In this document: positions 21,183-32,613 of the stretch, piece by piece
How the letters are laid out: every line of letters starts with the position of its first letter
Numbering within the stretch: the first letter of the stretch is position 1
Source: Cryptomeria japonica
Lineage: Eukaryota > Streptophyta > Pinopsida > Cupressales > Cupressaceae
DNA: 60,000 nt
Assembly (NCBI RefSeq): GCF_030272615.1
Contig: NC_081410.1
Coordinates: 143,503,349-143,563,348, forward strand
Direction: 5' to 3'
Notes under the pieces: generated by a model
The model's input: only the letters and a program-made list of their open reading frames with translations
Told to the model about the DNA's origin: nothing
The model's database searches: none
Position numbers and translations under genes: made by a program

Positions 21183-21218
<36 letters not shown>
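21183..21218 (+). repeat. (GT)n microsatellite in G1 LTR
   Basis: An uninterrupted run of about 18 GT units lies in the AT-rich part of the LTR. It is outside the part shared with the truncated 5' LTR, so it cannot be compared. Confidence 0.95.
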
Positions 21219-21222
<4 letters not shown>

Positions 21223-22814
21223 AATTTGGAATTTAATTTATTTTATTGAAATCATATATTTGGGTTCTTTTATTAATTAACCATGAATATATGTTACGGG
21301 GTAAATTTTATGTGGTTAAATTTAACCTTATTGGATGAATGACAACTCTGAATTTCTTTTATTAATATAGTTGTATTTTCTAATTCTCTGGAATATCTAT
21401 AATTGCAAGTATTTAATTATTTTGGCTGTTTAAATAAAAGATTGCCTGTATTAGGATCTTAGTGTAAATGGTATTTGTGGTCAAAGCTTATTTACATTGC
21501 AATTCTAGTTTGAGTTGACATTATGTCATATGGTTGTTATACCCCTTGGTCAGGTGTTGTTGTGTAATCCTATTGATGTGATCCGTTATGTGTTGTGTTC
21601 CAATGGTCAATCCTGGTTTATTTATTTGTGCATCCTTCACCTGTATTTTGTCAGGATTAGATATGGTTGTCAGTTTTGCCATAGGGTTCTCGTAGAGAGA
21701 CCGTACTTGATAGTGTCTTATGAGAGAGTGACTTTCGAGCGAGGGCTGCACCCGAAGTGGTTGGTAGGATAACCACTCAAAAGTTAGTTAATAAGTGATA
21801 ATCTAAAAATTGATTAGGGGGTGGGTAGTTATAATTTTAATTAAGATATTGCACTCCGCACATGGTTGAGTGCTTGTATAGGCTCAAGGTGTAGTGGGAA
21901 GGCCTGGAATGACAAACTTACCACCTTGTCTTCATGAAAGGTTGGTAGGGTCTGCATGATGCTTAGATGGAGTCGGGAGTTCGGGAAAGGTTACCAAGAT
22001 AATCTAGGATGGGGGCCAGGACCTATGGAGGCCTACCTAGGGTAACCATCTTAAGCCATGTGATGACACTCTCTCTTTAAGGTCACTAGTATTTTGTGAG
22101 TCGCGCCACATGAGTATAGTGGAGTCATGTTGTATTGTTGTACTTGTCTTGTTTTGCTTGCTTGAGGGTCTTCTGCTATCTCCTAGCTCGGTGAGGTGGT
22201 TCCATTTTGGGATCACATGGTTGGGTGGTAGTGCCACTTCCCATCGGATATTCTGGTTCATACCTTCATGCGAGGATTGTCTTCATTGGTGTACCTTTGG
22301 TTCGTGATTCGTGTATTAGCTCATGTTCATGATTATTGTACCTTTGAGACCCATGTGGTCATTGTATTGGTAATCTATGTAACCTTGGCATTGTAATTAT
22401 GTATTTCATTTGTGCTATTGGAGGCCATGTAATTATTGAATACTATAATCTTAATTCAGTTGAATGTATGTTATTTCAGTTATCTTTATTCATATGTGTA
22501 AATGCATCATTGAAAATAAATAAATTGTATCACTTTAAATCTTTCAATGTGAAATTCAGTTTATGAATATGAATTAATTAATTGCAATTGAGTTTCCTAA
22601 TTAGATGGGTAATTGGATTAACATTATGATGTTGTTTTAGTTACGAAGTAATCTTCGTTGGTAACCCTTTAGGATGTCATTGTTAGACTTCTGCTTATGT
22701 TAATAAATGTACAATGTAATAATTAGTGCACTTAATCTTTAAAAAAAAAATTATGTTATGCTTAAGTTGCCTTGTAGTGTTGCATTCCTTTAGGGTTCTT
22801 GGTGGGGCATTACA

Positions 22815-24290
22815 GGAATATTGTTTATAGCAAGTACACAGTACCTGCTACTATACCTACAGACCCTGATGGGAAGAAGCAATATGAAATGAATGCAAGA
22901 GCCAAAAATGAAATATTATGTGGTTTGACTAAAGATGTCTTTGTCAAGATCATGCACTGTAAATTTGCTCATGAAATATGAGAAAAAATTGAAAATATTT
23001 ATCAAGGAAATGAAAAACTCAAACAGTCAAAAATACTTACCCTCAAAACTGAGTTTGAGGAAATCAAATTGAAAGATGATGAACAAACAGTTGAGTATTT
23101 TTCAAGAATTGACAAAGTTGTTAATGGGATGAGAGGATTAGGTGAAGAAGTAGATGAATTCATAGTGGTTAAGAAGGTCATTAGAACCTTATTGCCTAAA
23201 TATGAAACCAAAGTTTCAGCCCTTGAAGAGAAGAAAAACTTTAATAAGCTTACAATAGATGATATTCAAGGAACTTTGACAGCCTTTGAAATGAGAACAA
23301 GAAAAGTTGATAATGATAGTTCATCATTGAAAGAGATTGCTTTTAAAACAAAGAAGAAAGAGGATTTGGACAGTGAATCAAAGTTGTCTGATTCTCTTGA
23401 GGCTCTCTTAGTGATAAAACTCAAAAAAAATATAGAAGCAAGTTGCCACTTAGTGTTTTAACTATGGCAAGGCTGGTCACTTTGCAACTTAATGCCCTCA
23501 TGTTGATCAAAACAATGATGATGATCAAAATGAAAAACATTACAAGAAAAAAATCTTCAGTCCTAAAAAGAAATTCAACTTTAACAACATATAAAAGAAA
23601 AAGAGTCTATTCAGTAAAGAAGACTCTGATGATGAGTCAGATGACTCTTTAGTTGATGAAGGTGAAACCTTATTCATGGCCGAAATTGATATGCCTAAAA
23701 CTTGAAGTAGGTAAGATGATAGTTAGTTGAATAGTCAATTTGATTTAGAAAACTATGGGATAAACCTTGAAGGTGAATTGCTTAGTGCCCTTCAAGATAT
23801 TAAAAAACTAAAGAAACATATTTCCTGTTAGGAGAAACATTATAGAGAATCTTAGATCAGTACTTTATGATAAAGAAAAGGAGATTCAATCTCTCAAACA
23901 ACAAGTTGGTTCTCTCACAAAGCAAGTCAAAGAACATGAAAGAACTATTCACTTGCAAAAATATGATTGGAAAACAAATGCAACCTGATAGCTCAAGTGA
24001 ATGTTTTAAATCTGCAAATCAGAATGTGATAACTGATAGTAAGAAGCAGTCATTTGAGAACAAGTGGAACAGTTTCAGATTTACTTCCTTCTTTAATGGC
24101 TATTTTTTCTTTTGTAACAAATTTGGACACAAAGTGAGTACATGCAAATTAATGCTATCTAGAACGCCAAGATTTGGTCATAAGCAATATTTTGGTTTTT
24201 CTAATATGATAAGATGTTTCAAATGCAATACTATTGGTCATACCTCAAGACAGTGCAAACAAAATAAACCTACTACAGAAAAGGTTTAGA
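22815..24290 (+). pseudogene. gag: C2a gag (5'-truncated)
   Basis: The open frame lies within the UBN2-type gag domain (KKQYEMNARAKNEILCGL, FVKIMHCKFAHEI), with a TGA at 22979, then DEQTVEYFSRIDKVVNGMRG to 23461. The first zinc knuckle near 23458-23500 has lost Cys residues (NYGKAGHFAT, stop). The second (CNKFGHKVSTC near 24115) has its first Cys replaced by Phe. The third, CFKCNTIGHTSRQC near 24212-24253, is intact. Several frame changes lie between 23460 and 23870. Comparison with C2b (28531-30219) shows the missing start. Confidence 0.88.
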
Positions 24291-24349
24291 GACCCAAACT
24301 TGTTTAGAATATAGAACAATCCATCCTTGTTTAAACTGCTTTTCTTTGT

Positions 24350-24718
24350 AATAAGAAAACCTTATGGACCACATGGTAGGAGATAAAGACAAGTTCTTGA
24401 AACTTGAAGATTATACTAGTGGTTTTGTAAAATTTGGTGATGTCAGGGATTCAAATTAAAGGTAGATGATCTTTGCTTCTCAATGATAATACACCTATAG
24501 ATGATGTCTATTATGTAGAAGGTCTCAAACACAATCTTTTAAGTGTCAGTGAAATCTGTGATAGTGGATATAATGTTTCATTTAACTCACAAGATTGTGC
24601 AATCAAAACTAAGTCTGGGAAAATAGTTGCAAGCGGGTTGAGAACACATGATAATATATATAATCCTCTTGACTCTTCTAATCTTGAAAGACATGAGGGT
24701 ATGTGTCTTATGGTTTAA
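24350..24718 (+). pseudogene. pol: C2a protease remnant
   Basis: Compared with C2b, the active-site DSGCS segment is deleted: the text jumps to HMVGDKDKFLKLEDY. The later part is readable ([36 protein letters not shown]) and ends at TAA 24716. Without the Asp loop it cannot be a working protease. Confidence 0.82.
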
Positions 24719-24734
24719 ATTGAAGAAAACTGGT

Positions 24735-25130
24735 TGTGACATGAAAACTGCTTTCTTGAATGGCTACTTAGATGAAGAGGTTTATATGGAAAAACCTAAA
24801 GGTTTTATGTCAAAGGACAATCCTAATTTTGTCTACAAGTTGAAAAAGGCCCTCTATTGTCTTAAACAAGCTCCTAGAGCTTGGTATTCCAGATTGGATG
24901 CACATTTAACAGCCAATGGTTTCACTAGAGATAGTTTTGACAACAATCTATATGTCAAGGTTGAAGGTGATGATATCCTCGTGGATGATGTTTATGTAGA
25001 TGATATTATTTTTTGTTGCAACAATGATTCATTATCTAATAAAGTTTTTGAGATCATGGAATCTGAATTGGAAATGTCACTGTTAGGTGAACTAACATTT
25101 TTTCTTGGTCTTCAAGTTTACTAGCTTGAA
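24735..25130 (+). pseudogene. pol: C2a reverse transcriptase, N-terminally deleted
   Basis: The RT enters at [20 protein letters not shown], fused directly to the end of the pre-integrase start (EENWL). The integrase and the first half of RT are gone. The rest is good copia [22 protein letters not shown], the catalytic VYVDDIIF with both Asp, and [15 protein letters not shown] follows at 25122. The fusion makes this an internally deleted, non-autonomous copy. Confidence 0.9.
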
Positions 25131-25867
25131 CAAGGCATTATTTTATGACAAACCAAGTATGCTGAAGAGATGCTAAAGAAGATTCAGATGGATGATTTTC
25201 GTCTAGTTAGCACCCCCATGATGACAAGTTGTAAGCTATCTAAATCTAATGATTCTCCTAATGTTAATCAATTAGAATACAAATCAATGATTGGTATCTT
25301 ACTATACTTAACAGCTTCTAGGCCAGATTTAATGCAAGTTGTTTGCATGGTGTCAAGATTTCAATTTTCCCCCAAACAATCACATTTAAATGTAGTTAAA
25401 CAAATTTTCAAGTATATACAAGGTATACTTGACTTTGGGTTATGGTATCCTCGCAATGGTGATTTTACATTAATGCTAATTCAGCTAGATGTTTAGATGA
25501 TAGAAGAAGCACCAGTGGTGCTTTATTTTACCTTGTTGATCGTCTTGTTGCATGGCACAACAAAAAAACAAGAATCGGTCTCTTTATCAACAACTGAGGC
25601 TGAATATATTGTAGCCAGTTATCTGATATGGGTATCCAAGTTCCTAAGCCCATTTCTATTTTTTCTGACAATACTAGTGCCATCAATCTGTCCAAGAACC
25701 CTATGATGCACTCCAGGACCAAATACGTTGCCATTAAATTTTATTTTTTGCGAGAAAAAGTATTAGCTAATGAAGTTCAAGTTTTGTATGTGCCTACACA
25801 AGTACAAATGGTAGATACATTTGCCAAGGCATTGCCTAAGGAAGTTTTTGAGAGATTTAGAGAATGA
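25131..25867 (+). pseudogene. pol: C2a RT tail and RNase H
   Basis: The RT thumb/connection shows MLKKIQMDDFRLVSTPM, YKSMIGILLYLTASRPDL and VSRFQFSPKQSHLN. RNase H carries LSTTEAEYI, IFSDNTSAINLSKNP, HSRTKYVAIKF and DTFAKALPKEVF. Frames change near 25490 and 25620, and stops are at 25122 and 25494. The frame ends at TGA 25865. Just downstream, purine tracts AAGGGGGAGC (25917), AAAGGGGGAGATG (26048) and AAAAGGGGGAG (26215) precede the LTR. Confidence 0.87.
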
Positions 25868-26226
25868 TTGGGAGTTTTTTCTCAATCTCTTCTTGCTTAA
25901 ATACTTGCACAGATTAAGGGGGAGCTTGGCTCTGCAACAACATTGTTTTGCTGCTCTGTTTGGTTACTTGCTACTCATTGTTATATGTTGCAATGTTGAC
26001 TTTCAGGTTTTTTGCATATGTGTTTTGTTACCCTTTGTCCTTGAGATAAAAAGGGGGAGATGTGAAGCATCATTGAGAGTGAAATTCTACAGTCTGAATT
26101 TCTACATTTTGAGACATTCTAAGACTTGTTGGCTATTTAAATATTTGACAATCAGTGATTTATTGGCTTATTGTAATATTTCTTCAATGATGGCTTATTT
26201 TTTCCATCAAGGGAAAAGGGGGAGTT

Positions 26227-28458
26227 TGTTACTCTCTTTGTGTTTGTCCTTGATGACCAAAAGGATACATTGGCATGAATAAACAGTTTTTAGTGTGTTT
26301 GTCCTTGATGACAAAAAGGATACAGGCATGATCAGATTTTGGTTTCTCAGATTTTGGTTTCTTATGTTACTGATGGTTTTAGTGTATGTGTAGAGTCATC
26401 TTAACAGACACAGGTTTCTTGATACATTTGTCTTCACAGCTGGTCTAAGGTATTTGGTTTCATTATGTTTACATGGAATATTATGCTAGCATATTATTGC
26501 TTAGCACACATTAATTTGGGTTCATTGGTGCACGAAGTTTATAGCATAATTGAAATGCTAACTTTGCATGTTGGATACAACACTAAATCGCTTTGTGTGT
26601 TATTGCATATGTTTTGGTTTATTATTAAAAGCACATTGAAATGTGTTGTCACCATCACTCATAAGCCGACTTATGGTTTAATTTTTGTATGTTTCGTGCA
26701 TTGATATTGAAATAGCATATAGCCTATTTCATGCTATCGGTGCTTTCTATTCATTCTAATTAAGTTCTTGGACCGATAATGATTATATATGCACATTATA
26801 GTGTCAACATGACACTCATGCGGTGACTCGACATATGATTCTTTAGTACTGTGGTTATCTCTACATGTTTTGGCCGATGTGCTGTTTTATTGACCTGGCA
26901 CATAATGATGACTGGACGATCAATTTGAAATGAAGTTTTATGGTTGACTTGCTAACTTCAAATGACAATCTAAATTTGTTTGGGGCTCGGGTTATAATGT
27001 TTAGGACAAAAGCAAAGAACCATTTGTTGAATTGTGAAATCCTACATGTAGCGTCGCTATGGGAGTTTTTGTGGTAGTTACAAGCAAGTCATTTGGAATA
27101 ATTTCCATGTGCGTTTGGAGTATGTTAGTTTATTGTCAATAGATATTTGAATGGATATTTTATTGGTAACGTTTCACGGAGTTGTTTGGAGATTATCAGG
27201 GATCCTCTTTTAGGTTTTACTTTCACCATTTTCATGTAATATTTCTCTCATTGTTTAGTTTGGTTCACAGCTTTGCAAGGGTAAAGAAAAATGAAAGGGA
27301 AAGTGATTTCAATTTCAATTTGAAAAGTAAAATAAAGGATTATAGCTTTCGAACAGGGAAAATGGATATTGCAGCTTATTTTAATTTCACTTATAGTGAA
27401 AATGAAAAAGTTTTTTTTGTTGTTCAAAAGCGAAAAATAATCTTTTCACATTGATAGTTTAGTTTTATTTTCATATATGAGAAAATGTTCATACAAAAAG
27501 TTGTTTCATTAAAAAAAGTAAAATTTATTTACTTTTCTACAATTATGTGCTTTGTTGAAACCCTAACTAGGGTTTAGGAACCCTATTTTGAGGGTGTCCT
27601 CTAAAGTTTACTGTTGGCATCTCTGTTATTTAAACAAAAGACTTAGACATTTATGAGGTTGGGATTAATTGCAGAGATAAATTTTTTAAGAAGAATATTG
27701 TTATTTGATACATGGGATACATTACTCTGGTTTTCATAACAAAGAACTTTGTGTTACAGTTAAAGACAATTCATTGTAACACTGTTTCATATAGTGGATA
27801 TTGAAATTGATATTATTTGAAAATCTTAAATTTATTTTGTATTCAATTATTGTTTTAGGACTACAAGAAAAACGTAGTTGTAAGCTCATTGGTGAGTACA
27901 AACTTGGACTTTGCAATTGTTAAGAGGATTGGTTTGAGGTGTCGAGTCGAACTCCACCATTTTAATTAGTTGATGATTGAGTTGGAATAAAGAAGGCAGA
28001 TTCGAGTGGTTTTTTGTACACCATGAGGGTTTGTCCACTCAAGAAATCTAGGTGTTGTGTGTTGTCTTTTGTCTCTCTCTAATTATCTTTTGTGTACATT
28101 CAACTTGTCAAGATCTGATACTTAAATTGTTCATGTTGTTTTTCATTCAATTCAAACAGTGATGCAAAACTATCTTTTTTCAGTTATTATTTTTGGCAAT
28201 TAGTTTTTGTAAAAGTTGTATTGCAGAGCATAAATGATTTGTTTAAGTAAACTCAGATGAACAATCTTATATATATTTTTGAAATGAATTAAGTGGTTGT
28301 GCAAAGGTTCGGTTGCATTCATGTGTTCAAACTTGTTCCAATCTTTCATTATGTTAAAAAGCCCCAAAGTTGAATTAACTTTTAATCCTTGATCTTGGTG
28401 CATAAATTTATGGTACTCTGATTTTCCCCCGCCTCTCAAACTGAATCCACTTCCTACA
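26227..28458 (+). repeat. C2 LTR shared by C2a and C2b, 2.23 kb
   Basis: It begins TGTTACTCTC after the purine tract GGGGGAG and ends TTCCTACA before the priming site. It serves both as 3' LTR of C2a and 5' LTR of C2b, so the pair is a tandem LTR-internal-LTR-internal-LTR chain. Positions from about 26568 to the end match 30717-32613. Near its start, a piece with TGTTTGTCCTTGATGAC is duplicated (26240 and 26296). Confidence 0.9.
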
Positions 28459-28460
28459 AG

Positions 28461-28472
28461 TGGTATCAGCGC
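28461..28472 (+). other. C2b primer-binding site
   Basis: TGGTATCAGCGC lies two bases after the LTR end. It is a variant of the plant initiator-Met site used by many copia elements. Confidence 0.88.
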
Positions 28473-28530
28473 ATAGGGTCCTTCATTAGGTCAGTCCTAG
28501 GATACATCCTGGTGTTGGAAGTCAATCATT

Positions 28531-30219
28531 ATGTCACATGTTCTAGAGGGGTCTTCTGTCACTAGAGCTCCATTGTTTGATGGAACTAATTATGTATTCT
28601 GGAAAATCAAAATGGAAACATATCTGATTTCCATAGATCTTAATGTTTGGAATATTTTTTGTAGTAAGTACACAATACGTGCTACTATACCTTCAAACCC
28701 TGATGGGAAAACACAATATGAAATGAATGCAAGGGCCAAACATGCAATATTGTGTGGTCTGAATAAATATGTCTTTGTTAATATCATGCACTGCAAATAT
28801 GCTCATGAAGTATGGGAAAAACTTGTAAATATTTATCAAGGAAATAGTAAAAAATAATTACCCTCAAAACTTAGTTTGAAGAAATGAAAATGAAAGATGA
28901 TGAAAAAATAGGTGAATATGTTTTGAGAATTGACGATGTTGTTAATGGGATGAGAGGATTAGGTAAAGAAGTAGATGAACTCACAGTGGTTAAGAAGGTC
29001 ATTAGAACCTTATTGCCTAAATATGAAACCAAATTTTCAGCCCTTGAAGAGAAGAAAAACTTTAATAAGCTTACATTAGATGATCTTCAACAAACTTTGA
29101 CAGTCTTTGAAATGAGAACAAGCAAAGTTGATAATGCTAGTTCATCATTGAAAGAGACTATTTTTAAAATAGAGAAGAAAGATGATTTGAACAGTGAATC
29201 AAAGTTGTTTGATTCTCCTGAGCCTCTCTTAGTGAGAAAACTCAAAAAAATATAGAAGCAAGCTTCCACTCAAGTGGTTTAACTGTGGCAAGGCTGGTCA
29301 CTTTGCAACCCAATGCCCTCATGCTAATCAAAACAATGATGATAATCAAAATGAAAAACATTACAAGAAAACAATCTTCAGTCCTACAAAGAAATTCAAC
29401 TTTAAAAACTTCAAAAATAAAATGAGTCTATTCAGTAAAGAAGACTCTGATGATGAGTTAGATGACTCTTTAGGTGATGAAGGTGAAACCTTATTCATGG
29501 CTGAAATTGATATGTTTAAAACTTCAAGTAGTAAAGTTGATAATGAATTGAATAGTCAATTTGATTTAGAAAATTGTGAGATAAAACTTGAAGGATATCT
29601 GCTTTGTGCCCTTCAAGAAATTAAAAAACTCAAGAAACATATTTCCTCTTAGGAGAAAAGTTCAGATAATTTGGCTTTTTCTCTGAAAACTGAGTTAGAT
29701 GACTCTAAAAGAGTTATAGAGAATATCAGATCAGTACATTCTAACAAATAAAAGGAGATTCAATCTCTCAAACAACAAGTTGGTTCTCTCACAAAGAAAG
29801 GGGAAGAACATGAAAGAACTAATCAATTGCACAATATGCTTGGAAAACAAAAGCAACCTTATAGCTCAGGTGAATGTTCTAAATTTGCAAATCAGAATGT
29901 GACAATTGATAGTAAGAAGCAGTCATTTGAGAACAAGTGGAATAATTTCAGATTTACTTCCTTCTTAAATGGCTGTTGTTTATTTTGTAACAAATTTGGA
30001 CACAAAGTGAGTGCATGCAAATTCATGTTGTCTAGAACACCAAGATTTGGTCATAAACAATATTTTTGTTTTTCTAATATGATCAGATGTTTCAAATGCA
30101 ATACTATTTGTCATAGCTCTAGACAGTGCAAACAAAATAAGCCTACTACAGAAAAGGTTTGGAGACCCAAACTTGTTCAGAATATAGAACAATCCATGCT
30201 TGTTCAAACTTCTTTCTAA
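28531..30219 (+). pseudogene. gag: C2b gag with three zinc knuckles
   Basis: The gag starts at ATG 28531 (MSHVLEGSSVTRAPLFDGTN, then WKIKMETYLI), 59 bases past the priming site. The UBN2 domain includes YEMNARAKHAILCG and MHCKYAHEVWEKL. A frameshift/stop near 28855 breaks it, and coding resumes as MKDDEKIGEYVLRIDDVV to 29255. Three CX2CX4HX4C-type knuckles follow: CGKAGHFATQC with its preceding FN (about 29278-29316), CLFCNKFGHKVSAC (about 29977-30018) and CFKCNTICHSSRQC (about 30089-30130, Gly changed to Cys). Between the knuckles is a long acidic, Lys-rich, coiled-coil-like segment. The frame shifts at least three times. Confidence 0.88.
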
Positions 30220-30658
30220 TAAGAAAACCTTATGGGTTGTTGATAGTGGTTGTTCTAACCAAATGATAGGGGATAAAGACAAGTTCTTGAAACTTGAAGA
30301 TTAGATTGGTGGTTTTGTAAAATTTGGTGATAAGTTGGGGATTCAAATTAAAGGTAGAGGGTCTTTGCTTCTCAATGATAATACACTTATTCATGATGTG
30401 TATTATGTAGAAGGTCTCAAACACAATCTTTTAAGTGTCAATCAAATCTGTGATAGTGGATACAATGTTTCATTTAACTTACAAGCTTGTGCAATCAAAA
30501 CTAAGTCATGTCAAATAGTTGCAACCGAGTTGAGAACACATGACAATATATATAATCTTCTTGACTCTTCTAATCTTGAAAGACATGAGGGTATGTGTCT
30601 TATGGGTCAAATTAAAGAAAACTGGTTGTGGGATAAACGTCTAGGTCACATAAACTAA
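30220..30658 (+). pseudogene. pol: C2b protease and start of pre-integrase
   Basis: The protease active site is present (WVVDSGCSNQMIGDKDKF), then a TAG at about 30303 and a frame change. DVYYVEGLKHNLLSVNQIC continues to the pre-integrase start NWLWDKRLGHIN, ending at TAA 30656. The Asp-Ser-Gly triplet is intact here but lost in C2a. Confidence 0.86.
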
Positions 30659-30716
30659 ATAGCTTTGTGTGGGATAAACGTCTAGGCGATATATATAATC
30701 TTCTTGACTCTTCTAA
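30648..30716 (+). other. Scrambled junction with templated filler
   Basis: Between pre-integrase and the LTR lies filler made of local copies. TGGGATAAACGTCTAGG is repeated (30628 and 30669), TATATAATCTTCTTGACTCT copies 30549-30568, and CTAAATAGCTTTGTGTG copies the LTR. This patchwork is typical of template switching during cDNA synthesis or error-prone end joining. Confidence 0.8.
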
Positions 30717-32613
30717 TATTGCATGTTGGATACAACACTAAATAGCTTTGTGTGTCATAGAACATATGTGTGTTATTGCATATGCTTTTATTTATTATTA
30801 AAAGCACATTGAAATGTGATGTTAGCATCACTCATAAGCCGACTTATGGTTTAATTTTTGTACGTTTCATGCATTGATTGACATAGCATATAGCGTATTT
30901 CATATTATTGGTGCTATCTATTCTTTCTAATTAAGTGCTTGGACCGACAATGATTATATATCCACAGTATAGTGTCGACATGACACTCATGCGGTGACTC
31001 GACATATGATTCTTTTGTACTGTGGTTATCTCTACATGTTTTTGTCGAGATAATGATGACTTGGCAATCAATTTGAAATGAAGTGTTATGGTTGACTTGC
31101 AAAATACAAATGACAATCTACTTTTGTTTGGGGCTTGATTTATAATGTATAAGGAAAAAGCAAAGAACCATTGGTTGAATTGTGAAACCCTACATGTAGC
31201 GCCACCATGGGAGTTTTTGTGGTAGTTGCAGGTGGGTCGTTTGGAAGAATCTCCATGTGGGTTTGGAGTATGTTAGTTTATTGGAAATTTAGATTCGAAT
31301 GGAGATTTTATTGGCCGTGTTTCATAGAGTTGTTTGCAGATTATCAAGGTTCTTCTTTCAAGTTTTACTTTCACAATTTTCAAGTAATATCACTCTCATT
31401 GTTTAGTTTCGTTCGTAACTTTGCATGGGTAAAGAAAAATGAAAGGGAAAGTGATTTCTATTTCAGTTTGAAAAGTAAAACAAAGGATTATAGCTTTCGA
31501 AAAAGGAAAATGATTATTACAGGTTGTTTTACTTTCACTTACAATAAAAATGAAAGAAGTTTTTTTTTTGTTGGTCAAAAGCGAAAGATAATCTTTTCAC
31601 ATTGACAGTTTAGTTTGATTTTCATATACCAAAAAATGTTTATGCACAAATTTGTTTTATTAAAAAAAGTAAAATTATTTACTTTTCTGCAATTATGTGC
31701 TTTGTTAAAACCCTAACTAGGGTTTAGGAACCCTATTTCGAGGGTATCCTTTGAAGTTTATTACTGGCATCTCTATTATTAAAATAGAAGACTTAGACAT
31801 TTCTGAGGTTGGGATTAATTGCGGAGATAAAGATTTTAAGAAGAATATTGTTATTTGATACATGGGATACATTACTCTGGTTTTCATAATAGAGAAATTT
31901 TTGTTACAGTTAAAGACAGTTTATTGTAACACCATTTCATATAGTGGATATTGAAATTGATATTATTGAAAATCTTAATTTTTTTTTGTATTCAACTGTG
32001 GTTTTAGGACTACAATTAAAATGCAGTTGTAAGATCATTGGTGAGTACAAACTCAGACTTTGGAATTGTTAAAAGGATTGATTTGAGGCATTGATTTGAA
32101 CTCCACCATTGTAATCAGTTGATGATTGAGTTGGAATAAAGTAGGTAGGTTCAAGTGGATTTTTTTACCCCATGAGGGTTTTTCCACACAGGAAATCTTG
32201 GTGTTGTGTTTTGTGTTTTGTCTCTCTCTGATTATATTTTGTGTGCGTTCAACTTGTCAAGCTCTGATACTTAAATTGTTCATGATGTTGTTCATTCAGT
32301 TCAAATTTTGATGCAAAACTATCTTGTTTTAGTTATTATTTTCAGCAATTAGTTTTTGTAAAAGTTGTATTGCAGAGCATAAACAGATTGTTTAAGTAAA
32401 CTCAATTGGACAATCTTATATATTGTTTTGAAATGAATTAGTTGGTTGTGCAAAGGTTTGGTTGCATTCATGTGTTCAAACTTGTTCAAATCTTTCATTG
32501 TGTTAAAAATCCCCAAAGTTGAATTAATTTTTAATCCTTGATCTGGGTATGTAAATTTATAGCACCAACCCCAACCCCCCCCACCCCCCCCAAGAGTGAA
32601 TCCACTTCCTACA
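30717..32613 (+). repeat. C2b 3' LTR, missing its first about 340 bp
   Basis: It matches 26568-28458 along its length and ends in the same TTCCTACA at 32613. A C-rich run (CCCCCCCCACCCCCCCC near 32573-32590) sits close to the end. The LTR start TG, with its first about 340 bp, is lost at the scrambled junction. Confidence 0.88.

Larger units (their letters stand above)
5838..22814 (+). mobile_element. G1: Ty3/gypsy chromovirus (Tekay-like), interrupted by copia C1
   Basis: An LTR retrotransposon whose internal order is gag, protease, reverse transcriptase, RNase H, integrase and C-terminal chromodomain-like region, which defines a Ty3/gypsy chromovirus. The 3' LTR (18781-22814) is complete with TG...CA ends. 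The 5' LTR (5838-7166) retains only the last 1.33 kb. A priming site follows the 5' LTR and a purine tract precedes the 3' LTR. Copia C1 (7725-14436) splits gag. The right end lies inside a copia C2a gag sequence, so G1 jumped into C2a. No target duplication can be checked because the left end is lost. The element has about 20 premature stops and is dead, yet gag-pol after 14438 stays in one frame. Confidence 0.93.
18781..22814 (+). repeat. G1 3' LTR, 4.03 kb
   Basis: It starts with TGTAGTACCC right after the polypurine tract and ends with GCATTACA, immediately before copia C2a gag sequence. The last 1.33 kb matches the surviving 5' LTR. Such a long LTR is within the known range for some plant gypsy lineages but is at the large end. 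It holds an AT-rich body, a hairpin array (20738-20885) and a GT run (21183-21218). It has no coding content I can support. Confidence 0.92.
22815..26226 (+). mobile_element. C2a: internal region of a SIRE-like copia element, left end lost
   Basis: Copia gag sequence starts abruptly at GGAATATTG right after the G1 LTR. Its first about 100 gag codons, leader and 5' LTR are missing; they should lie left of G1 but are not at 5838. Order is gag, protease remnant, then RT and RNase H, with the whole integrase deleted near 24735. Its 3' LTR is 26227-28458, shared with C2b. The 2.2-kb LTR, large gag with several zinc knuckles and motif style suggest the SIRE/Maximus lineage (inference). Confidence 0.88.
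28459..30656 (+). mobile_element. C2b: copia internal region truncated after protease
   Basis: It holds a leader, a gag with its true start and a protease with the start of pre-integrase, and stops at GGTCACATAAAC near 30654. Integrase, RT and RNase H are missing. A scrambled junction (30648-30716) then leads into the next LTR copy. The gag closely parallels C2a. Confidence 0.88.

Noticed and set aside
5838-22814. Endogenous pararetrovirus (caulimovirid) as the source of the RT
   Set aside because: Integrase, chromodomain, LTRs and a tRNA priming site are all present, which defines a Ty3/gypsy retrotransposon; no movement-protein region is seen.
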